Shown one piece after another: positions 8,327 through 17,090 of a stretch of 32,239 nt of DNA. Within the stretch, counting starts at the first letter, position 1. Every line of letters starts with the position of its first letter. The DNA comes from Fidelibacterota bacterium (GTDB taxonomy: Bacteria; Fidelibacterota; Marinisomatia; Marinisomatales; JABMOV01). The stretch lies in the NCBI GenBank assembly GCA_013203145.1, contig JABMOV010000024.1, positions 1-32,239 on the forward strand. Reading direction: 5' to 3'. Both the position numbers and the translations under genes were made by a program. The notes under the pieces are model-generated. The model was not told the DNA's origin, did not search any database, and saw only the letters and a program-made list of their open reading frames with translations.

Positions 8327-9653
8327 GGTTTTTCCTTTCATGCTGCAAATCCAACATTCCCCATTCATGAAGCATGGCAAAAGCGGCATCGCGACCATCC
8401 GCGACGGCATTTACTACTTCTTTACCTCCATTGATACAATCACCTCCGGCATAGATTTTTGCAACTGATGTCCTCTTTGTTTGAGAATCAACAATGACAC
8501 AACCCTTTTCGTCAATTTCCAAACCAGGAATTAATTGCCCTGCATCCCGTTCATTACCAATCGCAATCACGATCCAGTCGCTTTCAAATTGTTGAGGCTC
8601 ACCGGTAATTTTATGTTTCGTATATAGTACCAAACGATTATTCTGTATAATCTCAACAGGAACTGCATATTCAATCATTCTGACACCGTCTTTTTGGGCT
8701 GCATCTAATTCATGTTGATAACCTGGCATCTCAGCTTTGGTTTGTCGATAAATAATATTGACTTCAAGTACACCAAGTATGGCTAACTCCCTGGCAATAT
8801 CAATTGCAGAATTTCCACCTCCAACAACGTTGACAGTTTTCAAATTTTCTGGCAACGTAAATGTATGATCATTTTTTATTTTACGGATCAAATCCGTCGC
8901 ACCCCATACACCGGAAGTATTTTCACCAGGAATCCCTGGAAACTTATCCTTGCCCAAACCTGCTCCAAGAAACACCGCATCGAAATTATCAATAAGATTG
9001 TCAATAGAAATATCGTGACCGATATCTACACCTGTCTGAATTTCTAGACCAGTTTCTTTTAACCAATCGATTTCTTTAAGTGCTGCGTCACTGAATAATT
9101 TATAAGGAGCAATTCCCGTAACATTCAGTCCACCGGGCAAATTATCTTTTTCATAAATAACAGATTTGACACCTTCATGAGCCAGGTGTGCGGCACAGGA
9201 TAGCGATGCTGGTCCGGCTCCTATTAGCGCTACTTTTCGATCCGAAGAAACTTTAGTATTAAATAATTTTTTGTCTTGTTCTTGCTCCCATTGAATGGCG
9301 GTCTCAGTGGCATATCGTTGTAGCCTGCCAATATTTATAGGATTAGAATTGTATTTATTATACACACAAGCCCCGACACATAATTCTTCTACCGGACATA
9401 CTTGAGCTGTAGTAACACCCAGAAGGTTTTTCTTGAAAATAGTCTTAGCTGCACCTCGAATATTTCCTGAGGCTATTTTGTTAATAAAGGTGGAAATGTC
9501 TATCCCCGCAGGGCAAGCAACTGTACAGAGAGCATCATAACAAAACAAACAGCGATTAGCTTCAATTCTGGCTTCCGATTTAGTGTAAAGTGGTTTACTT
9601 TCACTAAACTTATTCTCCAAACGGTTATCAGGTAATTTCATATTTCGTTCCAT
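8319..9653 (-). CDS. preT: NAD-dependent dihydropyrimidine dehydrogenase, PreT subunit
   Basis: A 444-residue FAD and Fe-S subunit that takes electrons from NAD(P)H and passes them to PreA. The N terminus has glutamate-synthase-small-subunit-type cysteine motifs (CLFCYDALCTVACPAG and CPVEELCVGAC). A FAD-binding Rossmann motif (VALIGAGPASLSCA, residues ~140-155) and a second nucleotide-binding motif (VNVVGGGNSAIDIA) follow, then the C-terminal IYAGGDCINGGKEVVNAVADGR of the NAD-linked oxidoreductase family. Length agrees with PreT (~412-450). The start is uncertain: TTG at 9659, ATG at 9653 and ATG at 9641 are all in frame, and none has a strong ribosome site; I use 9653. Its end overlaps preA by 8 bases, so the two subunits are translationally coupled. 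A 95-base gap separates it from the aminotransferase gene upstream. Confidence 0.92.
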   Translation of the reverse strand: MERNMKLPDNRLENKFSESKPLYTKSEARIEANRCLFCYDALCTVACPAGIDISTFINKIASGNIRGAAKTIFKKNLLGVTTAQVCPVEELCVGACVYNKYNSNPINIGRLQRYATETAIQWEQEQDKKLFNTKVSSDRKVALIGAGPASLSCAAHLAHEGVKSVIYEKDNLPGGLNVTGIAPYKLFSDAALKEIDWLKETGLEIQTGVDIGHDISIDNLIDNFDAVFLGAGLGKDKFPGIPGENTSGVWGATDLIRKIKNDHTFTLPENLKTVNVVGGGNSAIDIARELAILGVLEVNIIYRQTKAEMPGYQHELDAAQKDGVRMIEYAVPVEIIQNNRLVLYTKHKITGEPQQFESDWIVIAIGNERDAGQLIPGLEIDEKGCVIVDSQTKRTSVAKIYAGGDCINGGKEVVNAVADGRDAAFAMLHEWGMLDLQHERKNHG

Positions 9654-9754
9654 TGGCAACTCTGGTTTTATTGAATTAGATCGCTCATCGCTTTTTTTAT
9701 TGAGAAAAGATGTTTATGATAATCGTATTAAAACTTAAATATCCCCACTGTATA

Positions 9755-11050
9755 CTATAAACATATGGCGGCCATAGAGTCATCCAGAATTTGGATGGCT
9801 TCATCAATCACGCTGCCGTTGACATTCATCGCAGGCGAAATACGGATAACATTCCCATACAACCCTCCGCGACCAATTAATAGACCACGTTTTTTGGTTT
9901 CTTCCATCAATTTATCTGCAATCTCAGTATTCGGAGTTCGGTCCTGCTTGGTTTCGTCAACAACAAATTCAATGGCTTGCATCAGGCCCAATCCGCGTAC
10001 ATCACCGACTTCCCTTGGATATTTATCTTGAATCTTTTTCAATCCGGCATGAAGGATTTTCCCTAATCGTTCGCAATTTTCTGCTAGATTATCTCTTTCT
10101 ACAATCTCAATGACTTTATTGGCAGCGGCACACGACACCGGATTACCACCAAAAGTGGATATACTGTTTTTTACCAAGGAATCGGCAATTTCTGCTGTAG
10201 CAATGACAGCACCGAGGGGTAATCCATTGGCAATGCCTTTAGCCATTGTCATCATATCCGGTTGAACACCGAAGTGCTCGATTCCAAACATTTTTCCTGT
10301 GCGCCCAAACCCGGTTTGCACTTCATCGGAAATAAATACGCCTCCGTAACGTCTTACAATCTCTGCCACGATTTTAAAATACTCCTTCGGTGGTGTAATA
10401 AATCCCCCCACGCCAAGGACGGGCTCAACCATCATTCCAGCAATAGCGCCAGTTGTGGTAGTTTTAATCAATTCCTCTACATCTTCGGCGCAAGCAACAC
10501 CACATGATGGGTAAGTAGATTTCAACGGACAACGATAACAATACGGTGAAAGGGCATGTTTAATCGAAGCTACCTGAGTTGGCATCGCGCGCCAATTCGA
10601 ATGGGCTGTCATGGATTGCGCAAGCAAAGAACGCCCGGAGTAAGAATGGCGCAGTACAATAAACTCCTGATTTCCTGTATAAATCTGTGCCATCATAACC
10701 GACGTTTCGTCAGCTTCGGTTCCAGAAGCTGTGAAAAATGATTTTTTCAAATCTCCAGGCGTTATCCGGGCAAGATTTATTGCTAGGTTCACCATGGATT
10801 CCGTCTGGTAAAGCGTTGAGATATGACTCAAGCGTTTTAATTGATCGATTACTGCGTCATTAACCTCTTCGTTAGCATGTCCCAAAGAGACGGTAAGAAT
10901 TCCTCCAAAAAAATCAAGGTAGGTTTTACCATCCATATCAGTGACATGAACTCCCTGCCCTTTTGAAACAACCATAGGCTCCTTGTAGAAATTCTTGACC
11001 GCTGGAAAAAGGAATTCTTTATGTTGTTGCCGTATTTCCTGACTACCCAT
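9755..11050 (-). CDS. Class III PLP aminotransferase, probably beta-alanine / 3-aminoisobutyrate transaminase
   Basis: A 431-residue fold-type I aminotransferase of class III. Diagnostic features are GILTVSLGHANEEVN, FFTASGTEADE, ISDEVQTGFGRTG with the Asp that binds the PLP ring nitrogen, MTMAKGIANGLPLGAV with the PLP lysine at Lys271, and STFGGNPVSCAAA. The segment around residues 168-190 (YCYRCPLKSTYPSCG) resembles the AGXT2-like branch. It lies between beta-ureidopropionase and preT in a pyrimidine-degradation operon. The substrate is therefore most likely beta-alanine (from uracil) and 3-aminoisobutyrate (from thymine), giving malonate semialdehyde or methylmalonate semialdehyde for the dehydrogenase encoded first in the operon. 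Substrate is inferred from context; the family is certain. It begins 11 bases after the stop of the amidohydrolase gene. Confidence 0.88.
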   Translation of the reverse strand: MGSQEIRQQHKEFLFPAVKNFYKEPMVVSKGQGVHVTDMDGKTYLDFFGGILTVSLGHANEEVNDAVIDQLKRLSHISTLYQTESMVNLAINLARITPGDLKKSFFTASGTEADETSVMMAQIYTGNQEFIVLRHSYSGRSLLAQSMTAHSNWRAMPTQVASIKHALSPYCYRCPLKSTYPSCGVACAEDVEELIKTTTTGAIAGMMVEPVLGVGGFITPPKEYFKIVAEIVRRYGGVFISDEVQTGFGRTGKMFGIEHFGVQPDMMTMAKGIANGLPLGAVIATAEIADSLVKNSISTFGGNPVSCAAANKVIEIVERDNLAENCERLGKILHAGLKKIQDKYPREVGDVRGLGLMQAIEFVVDETKQDRTPNTEIADKLMEETKKRGLLIGRGGLYGNVIRISPAMNVNGSVIDEAIQILDDSMAAICL

Positions 11051-11061
11051 AGTGTTACCTT

Positions 11062-11928
11062 TTATTGTGCCGTTAAATCTGAATAAGAATCAGGTCTGCG
11101 ATCACGGTAAAATTGCCACGTTTCCCGCACTTCATCAATCATTTCAAGATCGAATTCTGCAACGAGCAGTTCGTCTTGGTCTTCCGAAGCAATTTTAAAG
11201 ATGGAACCCCGTGGATCAACAAAATATGAACTGCCATAGAACTTACCAATATTCCAAGGCGCCTCTACTCCCACACGATTAATACAACCCATAAAATATC
11301 CATTTGCCGCTGCATGAGCAGGTTGTTCCAGTTTCCATAGATATTGTGACAGACCGGCCACGGTTGCTGATGGATTATACACAATTTCTGCTCCATTTAA
11401 TCCAAGGGCTCGAGCACCTTCGGGGAAATGACGATCATAACAAATATAAACACCAACTTTTGCATACTGAGTATCAAAAACGGGATAACCCAGGTTTCCT
11501 GGTCTGAAAAAATATTTCTCCCAAAATCCGGCAACCTGCGGAATATGGTGTTTGCGATATTTACCAAGATACGTTCCATCGGCATCGATGACAGCAGCAG
11601 TATTGTAGAATATCCCTGCTGATTCCCTTTCAAATATTGGTACGATCATCACCATCTGATATTTGCGGGCATATTCCTGCATCATTTCCACGGTTGGTCC
11701 CGGTACGGTTTCAGCGGATTTATACCATTTACTATCCTGTCCCGGACAAAAATATGGTGTCGTAAAGACTTCCTGGAAACATAAAATCTGGACACCTTGT
11801 TCGCCAGCACTCTCAATATATGGAATATGTTTATTGATCATTGCTTCCATAATCTCAGGGATGGTTCCATCACCTTCTGATTTGGGAACGCTCATCTGTA
11901 TTAATCCTGATTTCACAATTTTTGACAT
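11062..11928 (-). CDS. Beta-ureidopropionase (N-carbamoyl-beta-alanine amidohydrolase)
   Basis: A 288-residue member of the nitrilase superfamily; third step of the reductive pathway, hydrolysing N-carbamoyl-beta-alanine (or N-carbamoyl-3-aminoisobutyrate) to the beta-amino acid, CO2 and ammonia. The Glu-Lys-Cys triad is visible: Glu53 in CFQEVF, Lys126 in KYRKHHIPQ and Cys163 in YICYDRHFPEGAR. The segments FWEKYFFRPGN and GCINRVG are typical of N-carbamoyl-amide hydrolases. Length (~290) agrees. It is 24 bases downstream of the dihydropyrimidinase gene and 11 upstream of the aminotransferase, in reaction order. Other nitrilase-family amidases look similar, but the operon leaves little doubt about its function. 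Confidence 0.92.
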   Translation of the reverse strand: MSKIVKSGLIQMSVPKSEGDGTIPEIMEAMINKHIPYIESAGEQGVQILCFQEVFTTPYFCPGQDSKWYKSAETVPGPTVEMMQEYARKYQMVMIVPIFERESAGIFYNTAAVIDADGTYLGKYRKHHIPQVAGFWEKYFFRPGNLGYPVFDTQYAKVGVYICYDRHFPEGARALGLNGAEIVYNPSATVAGLSQYLWKLEQPAHAAANGYFMGCINRVGVEAPWNIGKFYGSSYFVDPRGSIFKIASEDQDELLVAEFDLEMIDEVRETWQFYRDRRPDSYSDLTAQ

Positions 11929-11952
11929 TACTCTATTCCTTCTTAATAATAT

Positions 11953-13341
11953 TTAGTCTGAGAATAATCCTCGTTTAAGAAATTGTCCATCTCCTTCATT
12001 TCCAACATATTTATTGTCTTCAACGACAATTTTTCCACGGGACAATACCGTTTCAGAAACACCATTTACTTCAAAACCTTCGTAGGCATTATAATCCACG
12101 TTCATATTGTGGGTGATTGGATTATCCACACTGATTGTCTCTTTTCGATTGGGATTGAATATCACCACATCTGCGTCACTGCCTACTGCAATTGTACCCT
12201 TCCGTGGATAAAGTCCAAATATTTTTGCCGCTGCGGTTGATGTGACTTCAACAAATTTATTTAATGATATATGTCCATCCAAAACGCCACCTTGATAAAT
12301 GAGACTCATCCGGTTTTCTATCCCCGGAGCACCATTGGGAATTTGAGTGAACAGATCCTTACCCATCTGCTTCTGGTCATTAAATCTAAAGGTGCAATGG
12401 TCTGTAGAGACAACCTGTAGGTTTCCCGTTCCCAATCCATTCCACAATTCAGCCTGGTTCCATTTTTCCCTCAATGGAGGTGACATGACATATTTGGCGC
12501 CTTCGAAATTCTCTTTTTCATAATAAGAGTGATCCAGAAATAAATATTGCGGACATGTTTCTGCGAAAACCGCTTGTCCATCATTCCGCGCCATAGCAAC
12601 TTGTTCCAAGGCCGCTGCTGAAGTCAAATGTACAATATATACTGGAACTTCTGCGACATCACCAATAGCAATAGTACGATGTACGGCTTCCGCTTCCATT
12701 CTATCCGGGCGCGTCAAAGCATGCCATTTGGGTTCTGTTTTTCCGTCAGCTACAGCATTTCGTACAATCTCATCTATTACAATTCCATTTTCAGCATGCA
12801 TGCATACAATCGCACCATGCTCCCCTGCTTTACGCATCGTTCTGTAAATATTCCCATCATCCATATATAACGCACCAGGATATGCCATAAATAATTTATA
12901 GGACGTAACCCCTTCATTGATGAGCGTTTTTAATTCAGAAATTTTGTCACCCTCGGTATCCGTCAAGATCATGTGGAAACCATAATCTATAGCTGTTTTC
13001 CCTTCAGCTTTTGCATGCCAGATTTCTAATCCCTCGAGAGCTGAATGACCGATGGTTTGAATCGCAAAATCAATTATCGTTGTTGTTCCACCAATTGCAG
13101 CTGCGCGGGTACCGGTGACAAAATCATCTGAAGAAACGGTTCCCATGAATGGCATATCTAAATGTGTGTGTGGATCGATACCTCCTGGAATAACATATTT
13201 TCCACTGGCATCGATGATCTTGTCAGCAGGGATTGATAGATTTTCCCCGATAATGGAGATTTTATCTTTGTCGATAAAAATATCAGCCTGATAGTCATCA
13301 CTGGCAGTAATTATGCGACCGTTTTTAATTAATACTGACAT
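11953..13341 (-). CDS. Dihydropyrimidinase / D-hydantoinase
   Basis: A 462-residue cyclic amidohydrolase that opens dihydrouracil or dihydrothymine to the N-carbamoyl-beta-amino acid. The binuclear metal site is complete: His58 and His60 in GGIDPHTHLDMPF, the carboxylated lysine Lys149 in TSYKLFMAYPG, His residues in VCMHAENG and IVHLTS, and the Asp in VSTDHC. NGAPGIENRMSLIY near residue 335 supplies substrate-binding positions of the family. Length matches (~460). The ATG at 13341 follows an AAAGGA-type site. It sits 25 bases downstream of the permease gene. Dihydropyrimidinase versus hydantoinase cannot be separated by sequence, but neighbouring PreA/PreT and beta-ureidopropionase make the pyrimidine role likely. 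Confidence 0.93.
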   Translation of the reverse strand: MSVLIKNGRIITASDDYQADIFIDKDKISIIGENLSIPADKIIDASGKYVIPGGIDPHTHLDMPFMGTVSSDDFVTGTRAAAIGGTTTIIDFAIQTIGHSALEGLEIWHAKAEGKTAIDYGFHMILTDTEGDKISELKTLINEGVTSYKLFMAYPGALYMDDGNIYRTMRKAGEHGAIVCMHAENGIVIDEIVRNAVADGKTEPKWHALTRPDRMEAEAVHRTIAIGDVAEVPVYIVHLTSAAALEQVAMARNDGQAVFAETCPQYLFLDHSYYEKENFEGAKYVMSPPLREKWNQAELWNGLGTGNLQVVSTDHCTFRFNDQKQMGKDLFTQIPNGAPGIENRMSLIYQGGVLDGHISLNKFVEVTSTAAAKIFGLYPRKGTIAVGSDADVVIFNPNRKETISVDNPITHNMNVDYNAYEGFEVNGVSETVLSRGKIVVEDNKYVGNEGDGQFLKRGLFSD

Positions 13342-13366
13342 AGTTGTATCCTTTTATCAAATTTTA

Positions 13367-14773
13367 TTATTCTGATCCCTGTTTCCAGGCGGTGAGTCCC
13401 CGTTCTTCATCAGTTCCAGGAATAGTATTATCCAAGATTAGAGCAACAAATGCTCCTACAGCCATCCCAGTACTGCCCAGAGTATTGACGATATTGGTGA
13501 ACCATTTCAGTCCGGCACCTAGATCCAGGGGTTGGTTAACGAAATATTCAGGAACGCTTAATCCCATGAAAAAGGCAAATCCCAGAATAAATAGATTGCG
13601 GGCAGAATTCAGGTTAATGAATTGCAGATTGGATAGCCCGACAGAGGCGATCATCCCAAACATAGCGCAGTACATGCCCCCTACTATTGGAGATGGAATT
13701 GTTGTAAACAAAGCTCCAAATTTCGAAACAGTTCCAAGGAGTATCATAATCACGCCACCGACTTGAACGACTCTCCGTGACCCCACACGGGTCAGACCGA
13801 TGGCTCCGATATTTTCACTATAAGATGTAGTTCCATTGCCCGTTCCAAATATTCCAGCGATAAAACAGCCAATTCCTTCAAAGGTAATCCCACGATTTAT
13901 CACTTTGTTATCTGGGATTGGAGCGCCGCTTAAACGGGCGCAGGCATAATAATCACCAATGGATTCCACCATAGATGCAATATAACCAGCCAACATACCA
14001 ATGAGGGCGGCTGTACCAAACTGAGGGAAACCCCATTGAAAAGGATAAGGAATCCGAAACCATGGCGCATTATTTACATTTTCTAAACTAGTATAGGCAG
14101 GATGCCCTACCGCAAATATTCCCATAGCTGATAATATTGCTGCCAATCCCCAGGCCGTACAAATAGCCAATAAGATGGGGTACATCTCGAACAAGCGTTT
14201 TTTGTGCCGTAAATACTGACTGAACAGGATGATTAATACGATGGTTAAACCTCCAATGGGCCAATGTTTTCCAGCTTCCGGTGCACCAAATTTAAATAGA
14301 GATAAACCAATCAGTGCGATGGTCGGTGCGATGGTTATTGGACCTACAAAACGCAGCATTCTGCCTGCCAGACCGCTGGCACCAATCGCAATTTCAAAAA
14401 ATGATCCGGCGATGATAGCTCCCTGCACATGCTGCATGCGTACTTCCCAGCCGGAATTTGCCAAAGCGGCCATTCCACAAATGGCAAATGTCGGAGCAAG
14501 GAATGAAAAAGTTCCTCCCTGCACGATTGGGAGACGGTTACCAAAGATGGTCTGTAATAAGGTAGTAATTCCACTTACAAAAAACATTGTGGCTATGAGC
14601 CAGCCCTTTTCCACTGGATTCGTAATCCCAAACGCCGGTGCCAACAGCAATGGAATTGCAACGGTGGAACCAAACATAGTTAAATAATGCTGAAAACCAA
14701 GAACAACGGTTTCTAGCGGTGGTGGAATATCATCAATACCATATAGAAGGGAATGTGGTTTTGGATTTGTCAT
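13367..14773 (-). CDS. NCS2-family nucleobase permease (uracil/xanthine/SLC23 type)
   Basis: A 468-residue polytopic membrane protein, about 12-14 helices. It has the NCS2 signatures: FGSTVAIPLLLAPAFG at the start, QGGTFSFLAPTFAI in the third helix region, ESIGDYYACARLSGAP with the substrate-binding Glu, and GNGTTSYSENIGAIGLTRVGSR. The last two read more like the SLC23/SVCT branch than like E. coli UraA. Being second in the pyrimidine-catabolism operon, it most likely imports uracil or thymine by proton or sodium symport (inference). The gap is 34 bases to the dehydrogenase gene upstream and 25 bases to the dihydropyrimidinase gene downstream. Xanthine or other purines are possible alternative substrates. 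Confidence 0.88.
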   Translation of the reverse strand: MTNPKPHSLLYGIDDIPPPLETVVLGFQHYLTMFGSTVAIPLLLAPAFGITNPVEKGWLIATMFFVSGITTLLQTIFGNRLPIVQGGTFSFLAPTFAICGMAALANSGWEVRMQHVQGAIIAGSFFEIAIGASGLAGRMLRFVGPITIAPTIALIGLSLFKFGAPEAGKHWPIGGLTIVLIILFSQYLRHKKRLFEMYPILLAICTAWGLAAILSAMGIFAVGHPAYTSLENVNNAPWFRIPYPFQWGFPQFGTAALIGMLAGYIASMVESIGDYYACARLSGAPIPDNKVINRGITFEGIGCFIAGIFGTGNGTTSYSENIGAIGLTRVGSRRVVQVGGVIMILLGTVSKFGALFTTIPSPIVGGMYCAMFGMIASVGLSNLQFINLNSARNLFILGFAFFMGLSVPEYFVNQPLDLGAGLKWFTNIVNTLGSTGMAVGAFVALILDNTIPGTDEERGLTAWKQGSE

Positions 14774-14807
14774 TTAGCGCTCTCAGTTAAGGGAATTATA
14801 ATATCTG

Positions 14808-16262
14808 TCAACTCATCCAGTTTGTTCGAGCATCTGGATTCCATTTTATTGTTGTTTTTTTCAACCGGGTCCAAAATTCTATAGAGCTCTTCCCGGTGAT
14901 ATCCCCCACTCCAAATTTTGATTCATTCCAGCCGCCAAATGAGAATGGTTCACGAGGAACCGGAACTCCTATATTGACACCAATCATACCGGCGCTGGCG
15001 CGATCCATAACATATTTTGCCACTGCTCCTGATTGTGTGAAAACTGCCGCAGCGTTACCATATTCAGAATCATTTTCGATTTTTAATGCTTCATCGATAG
15101 TTTTTACACGGATGATTGAAAGTACCGGCCCGAATACTTCCTCCTGAGCAATGCGCATTTCAGTAGTCACAAAATCAATAACTGTTGGACCAACATAAAA
15201 TCCGTTTTCTTTTCCTGTAACTGTTGCTCCACGGCCATCCACGAGGATTTTGGCGCCTTGCTGCTCTGCTTCAGTGATGTAGCCTTCAATACGCTCCTTG
15301 GCAGCTTGAGTAATTACTGCTCCAAGATTTTGACCTGGAATAATTTTACGCGCTTCTTCACATAACATATCAATGATGGAATCCATCTCCCCAACTGCTA
15401 GCATAGTTGCTGCAGCCATACAACGCTGCCCACAACAGCCGGACATTGAGGCGGCAACATTGGTGGCAGTCATAATTTTATGAGCATCAGGTAAAACAAT
15501 TAGATGATTCTTTGCTCCTCCTAAAGCGAGTACACGCTTATGATTGGATGTCCCGCGACGATAAACGATTTTAGCCACATGAGTGGATCCTACAAATGAA
15601 ATGGCGTCGATCCCAGGGTGGTCACATATCCCTTCAACCACCTCCTGAGCGCCATGTACAACGTTAAAAACACCATCTGGGAGTCCGGCTTCCTGGAGTA
15701 ATTCTCCAATCCGATTGGCGCTAATTGGCGTCTGTTCAGAAGGTTTCAAGATCATCGTATTCCCTAATGCAATGGCATTGGGCATGGTCCAATGAGGAAC
15801 CATATTGGGAAAATTGAAAGGTGCAATACTGGCAACAACACCGACCGGTCTCCGATCAACTCTACATTCTACACCCTTACTGACTTCTTCCACCTCACCA
15901 GGGATTAACTGAGGAAGTGAACACGCAAACTCTGTCACTTCAATTGATTTATCCACTTCTGCAATTGCTTCATCCAGAGTCTTGCCATTTTCTTCTACAA
16001 CAAGTTCAGATAATTCAACTTTGTATTTTTCCAATAAAGATCGGTATCGGTAAAAAATCTGCACTCGCTCCTTGATAGGCAAAGCTGCCCATTCAGGTAA
16101 TGCATTGCGGGCTGCTGTAACCGCCTGATCAAGTTCTTTTGAACTGGAAAGTGGTACTTGAGATATAATTTGGCCGGTCTGTGGAGCGTAAATATCAAGG
16201 TACCGACCGTTCGTCTTAATGGTTTTTCCCTCGATAAAATTTGTCAATTTTGGATATTTCAT
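14808..16262 (-). CDS. mmsA: CoA-acylating (methyl)malonate-semialdehyde dehydrogenase
   Basis: A 484-residue aldehyde dehydrogenase of the CoA-dependent MmsA/IolA branch. Diagnostic features are IAPFNFPNMVPHWTMPNAIA, KPSEQTP, FVGSTHVAK, LGGAKNHLIVLPDA (MmsA-type AKNH in place of the usual ELGGK) and the catalytic Cys281 in CCGQRCMA. It would convert malonate semialdehyde, or methylmalonate semialdehyde from thymine, to acetyl-CoA or propionyl-CoA with NAD+ and CoA. It is the first gene of the seven-gene minus-strand operon, so the operon promoter should lie in 16263-16716. Its presence completes the route from pyrimidine to central metabolites within one transcript. MmsA also serves valine and inositol breakdown, so the substrate is assigned by context. 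Confidence 0.92.
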   Translation of the reverse strand: MKYPKLTNFIEGKTIKTNGRYLDIYAPQTGQIISQVPLSSSKELDQAVTAARNALPEWAALPIKERVQIFYRYRSLLEKYKVELSELVVEENGKTLDEAIAEVDKSIEVTEFACSLPQLIPGEVEEVSKGVECRVDRRPVGVVASIAPFNFPNMVPHWTMPNAIALGNTMILKPSEQTPISANRIGELLQEAGLPDGVFNVVHGAQEVVEGICDHPGIDAISFVGSTHVAKIVYRRGTSNHKRVLALGGAKNHLIVLPDAHKIMTATNVAASMSGCCGQRCMAAATMLAVGEMDSIIDMLCEEARKIIPGQNLGAVITQAAKERIEGYITEAEQQGAKILVDGRGATVTGKENGFYVGPTVIDFVTTEMRIAQEEVFGPVLSIIRVKTIDEALKIENDSEYGNAAAVFTQSGAVAKYVMDRASAGMIGVNIGVPVPREPFSFGGWNESKFGVGDITGKSSIEFWTRLKKTTIKWNPDARTNWMS

Positions 16263-16716
16263 AGTCTGTCCTTCATGAAATAAGTTAGTCTCTTTGGTTG
16301 CAATAATACAAAGGGAAATGTTGAAGGATAATTGCGATTAAGGTTTCTAGGATTAATCATTTCATCTTGAACAAACCCAATGATCACATTTTGTGACATT
16401 TTTTATTGGTCATCAAGTCTGTTGATTCAATAGTAATCCCAATAAATCACCAGTGTTTTTGTATATTTTCGTCTTTCTAAATCGAAATATGTTAGTTTAA
16501 CAACTGTACTGTATTTGTAATCCAATTAAGAGAAAGTCAGATATAATACTGTTTAAAGAAAAAACATGAATAAAGTGATTTTTTGTTATAATATCAAGGT
16601 GTTAAATGTATATCTATGGGTCTTGGTGACTGTAACAATACACTATTGTAATCAGATTTATCCTTTATCATGGTATACTAAAGACAATATCTACAACTAT
16701 ATTGGAGTTCATTAAG
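16263..16716. other. Divergent regulatory region between the pyrimidine operon and the cold-shock gene
   Basis: 454 bases without a gene. It must hold the minus-strand operon promoter and the leader of the cold-shock gene. Visible elements, all weak: a short inverted repeat TCACA-ttt-TGTGA at 16384-16396, about 120 bases upstream of the operon start and a possible operator; -10-like boxes for the plus strand at 16542 (TATAAT), 16587 (TATAAT) and 16674 (TATACT), none with a convincing -35; and on the minus strand a TATTAT at about 16303-16308. The long leader in front of the cold-shock gene would suit cold-dependent mRNA folding, but I cannot show this. No riboswitch recognised. Confidence 0.35.
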
Positions 16717-16929
16717 ATGTCTGATCGTGAAACTGGAACAGTAAAATGGTTCAATGACAAAAAAGGCTTTGGTTTTATTCAACGTGAAGATGGCGACGAT
16801 TTGTTCGTTCACCATAATTCAATTGAATCAAAAGGCTTTCGTTCATTGAAGGAAAATCAAAAAGTGGAATTTGAAGTCGTCACGACCGAAAAAGGTCAAG
16901 CCGCTGGAAAAGTTACCATTCTCGATTAA
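16717..16929 (+). CDS. Cold-shock domain protein (CspA family)
   Basis: A 70-residue single cold-shock domain: [18 protein letters not shown] contains RNP1 (KGFGFI), DLFVHHNSI contains RNP2 (LFVHH), and [22 protein letters not shown] forms the last strands. It binds single-stranded nucleic acid and acts as an RNA chaperone. The ATG at 16717 has GGAG 9 bases upstream and gives the family-like [12 protein letters not shown]; an upstream TTG at 16702 would add five residues and is less likely. It is monocistronic, with a long leader and its own strong terminator. Confidence 0.96.
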   Translation: MSDRETGTVKWFNDKKGFGFIQREDGDDLFVHHNSIESKGFRSLKENQKVEFEVVTTEKGQAAGKVTILD

Positions 16930-16986
16930 TTTTACTTAATAGACAGTTACTTTTTCGAGAATTTAAAAATTTTGATCAAGTAATAC

Positions 16987-17017
16987 AAAAAAGGACAGCT
17001 TTGCTGTCCTTTTTTTT
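16987..17017. terminator. Rho-independent terminator after the cold-shock gene
   Basis: AAAAAAGGACAGC-ttt-GCTGTCCTTTTTTTT: a seven-base perfect GC-rich stem extended by A-T pairs, with a three-base loop and a T-run. Located 57 bases after the cold-shock stop and 73 bases beyond the stop of the convergent beta-helix gene, it could act in both directions. Confidence 0.93.
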
Positions 17018-17090
17018 ACCAATTTTTACTTAATACTTTCTCTTAATAGGACTGCAATGGATATACCAGTCTTAGGCAGGTAAATCTTGC

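Noticed and set aside
16384..16396. TCACA-ttt-TGTGA resembling a CRP/FNR site.
   Set aside because: The arms are in the reverse order to TGTGA-N6-TCACA and the spacer is too short; kept only as a weak operator candidate.
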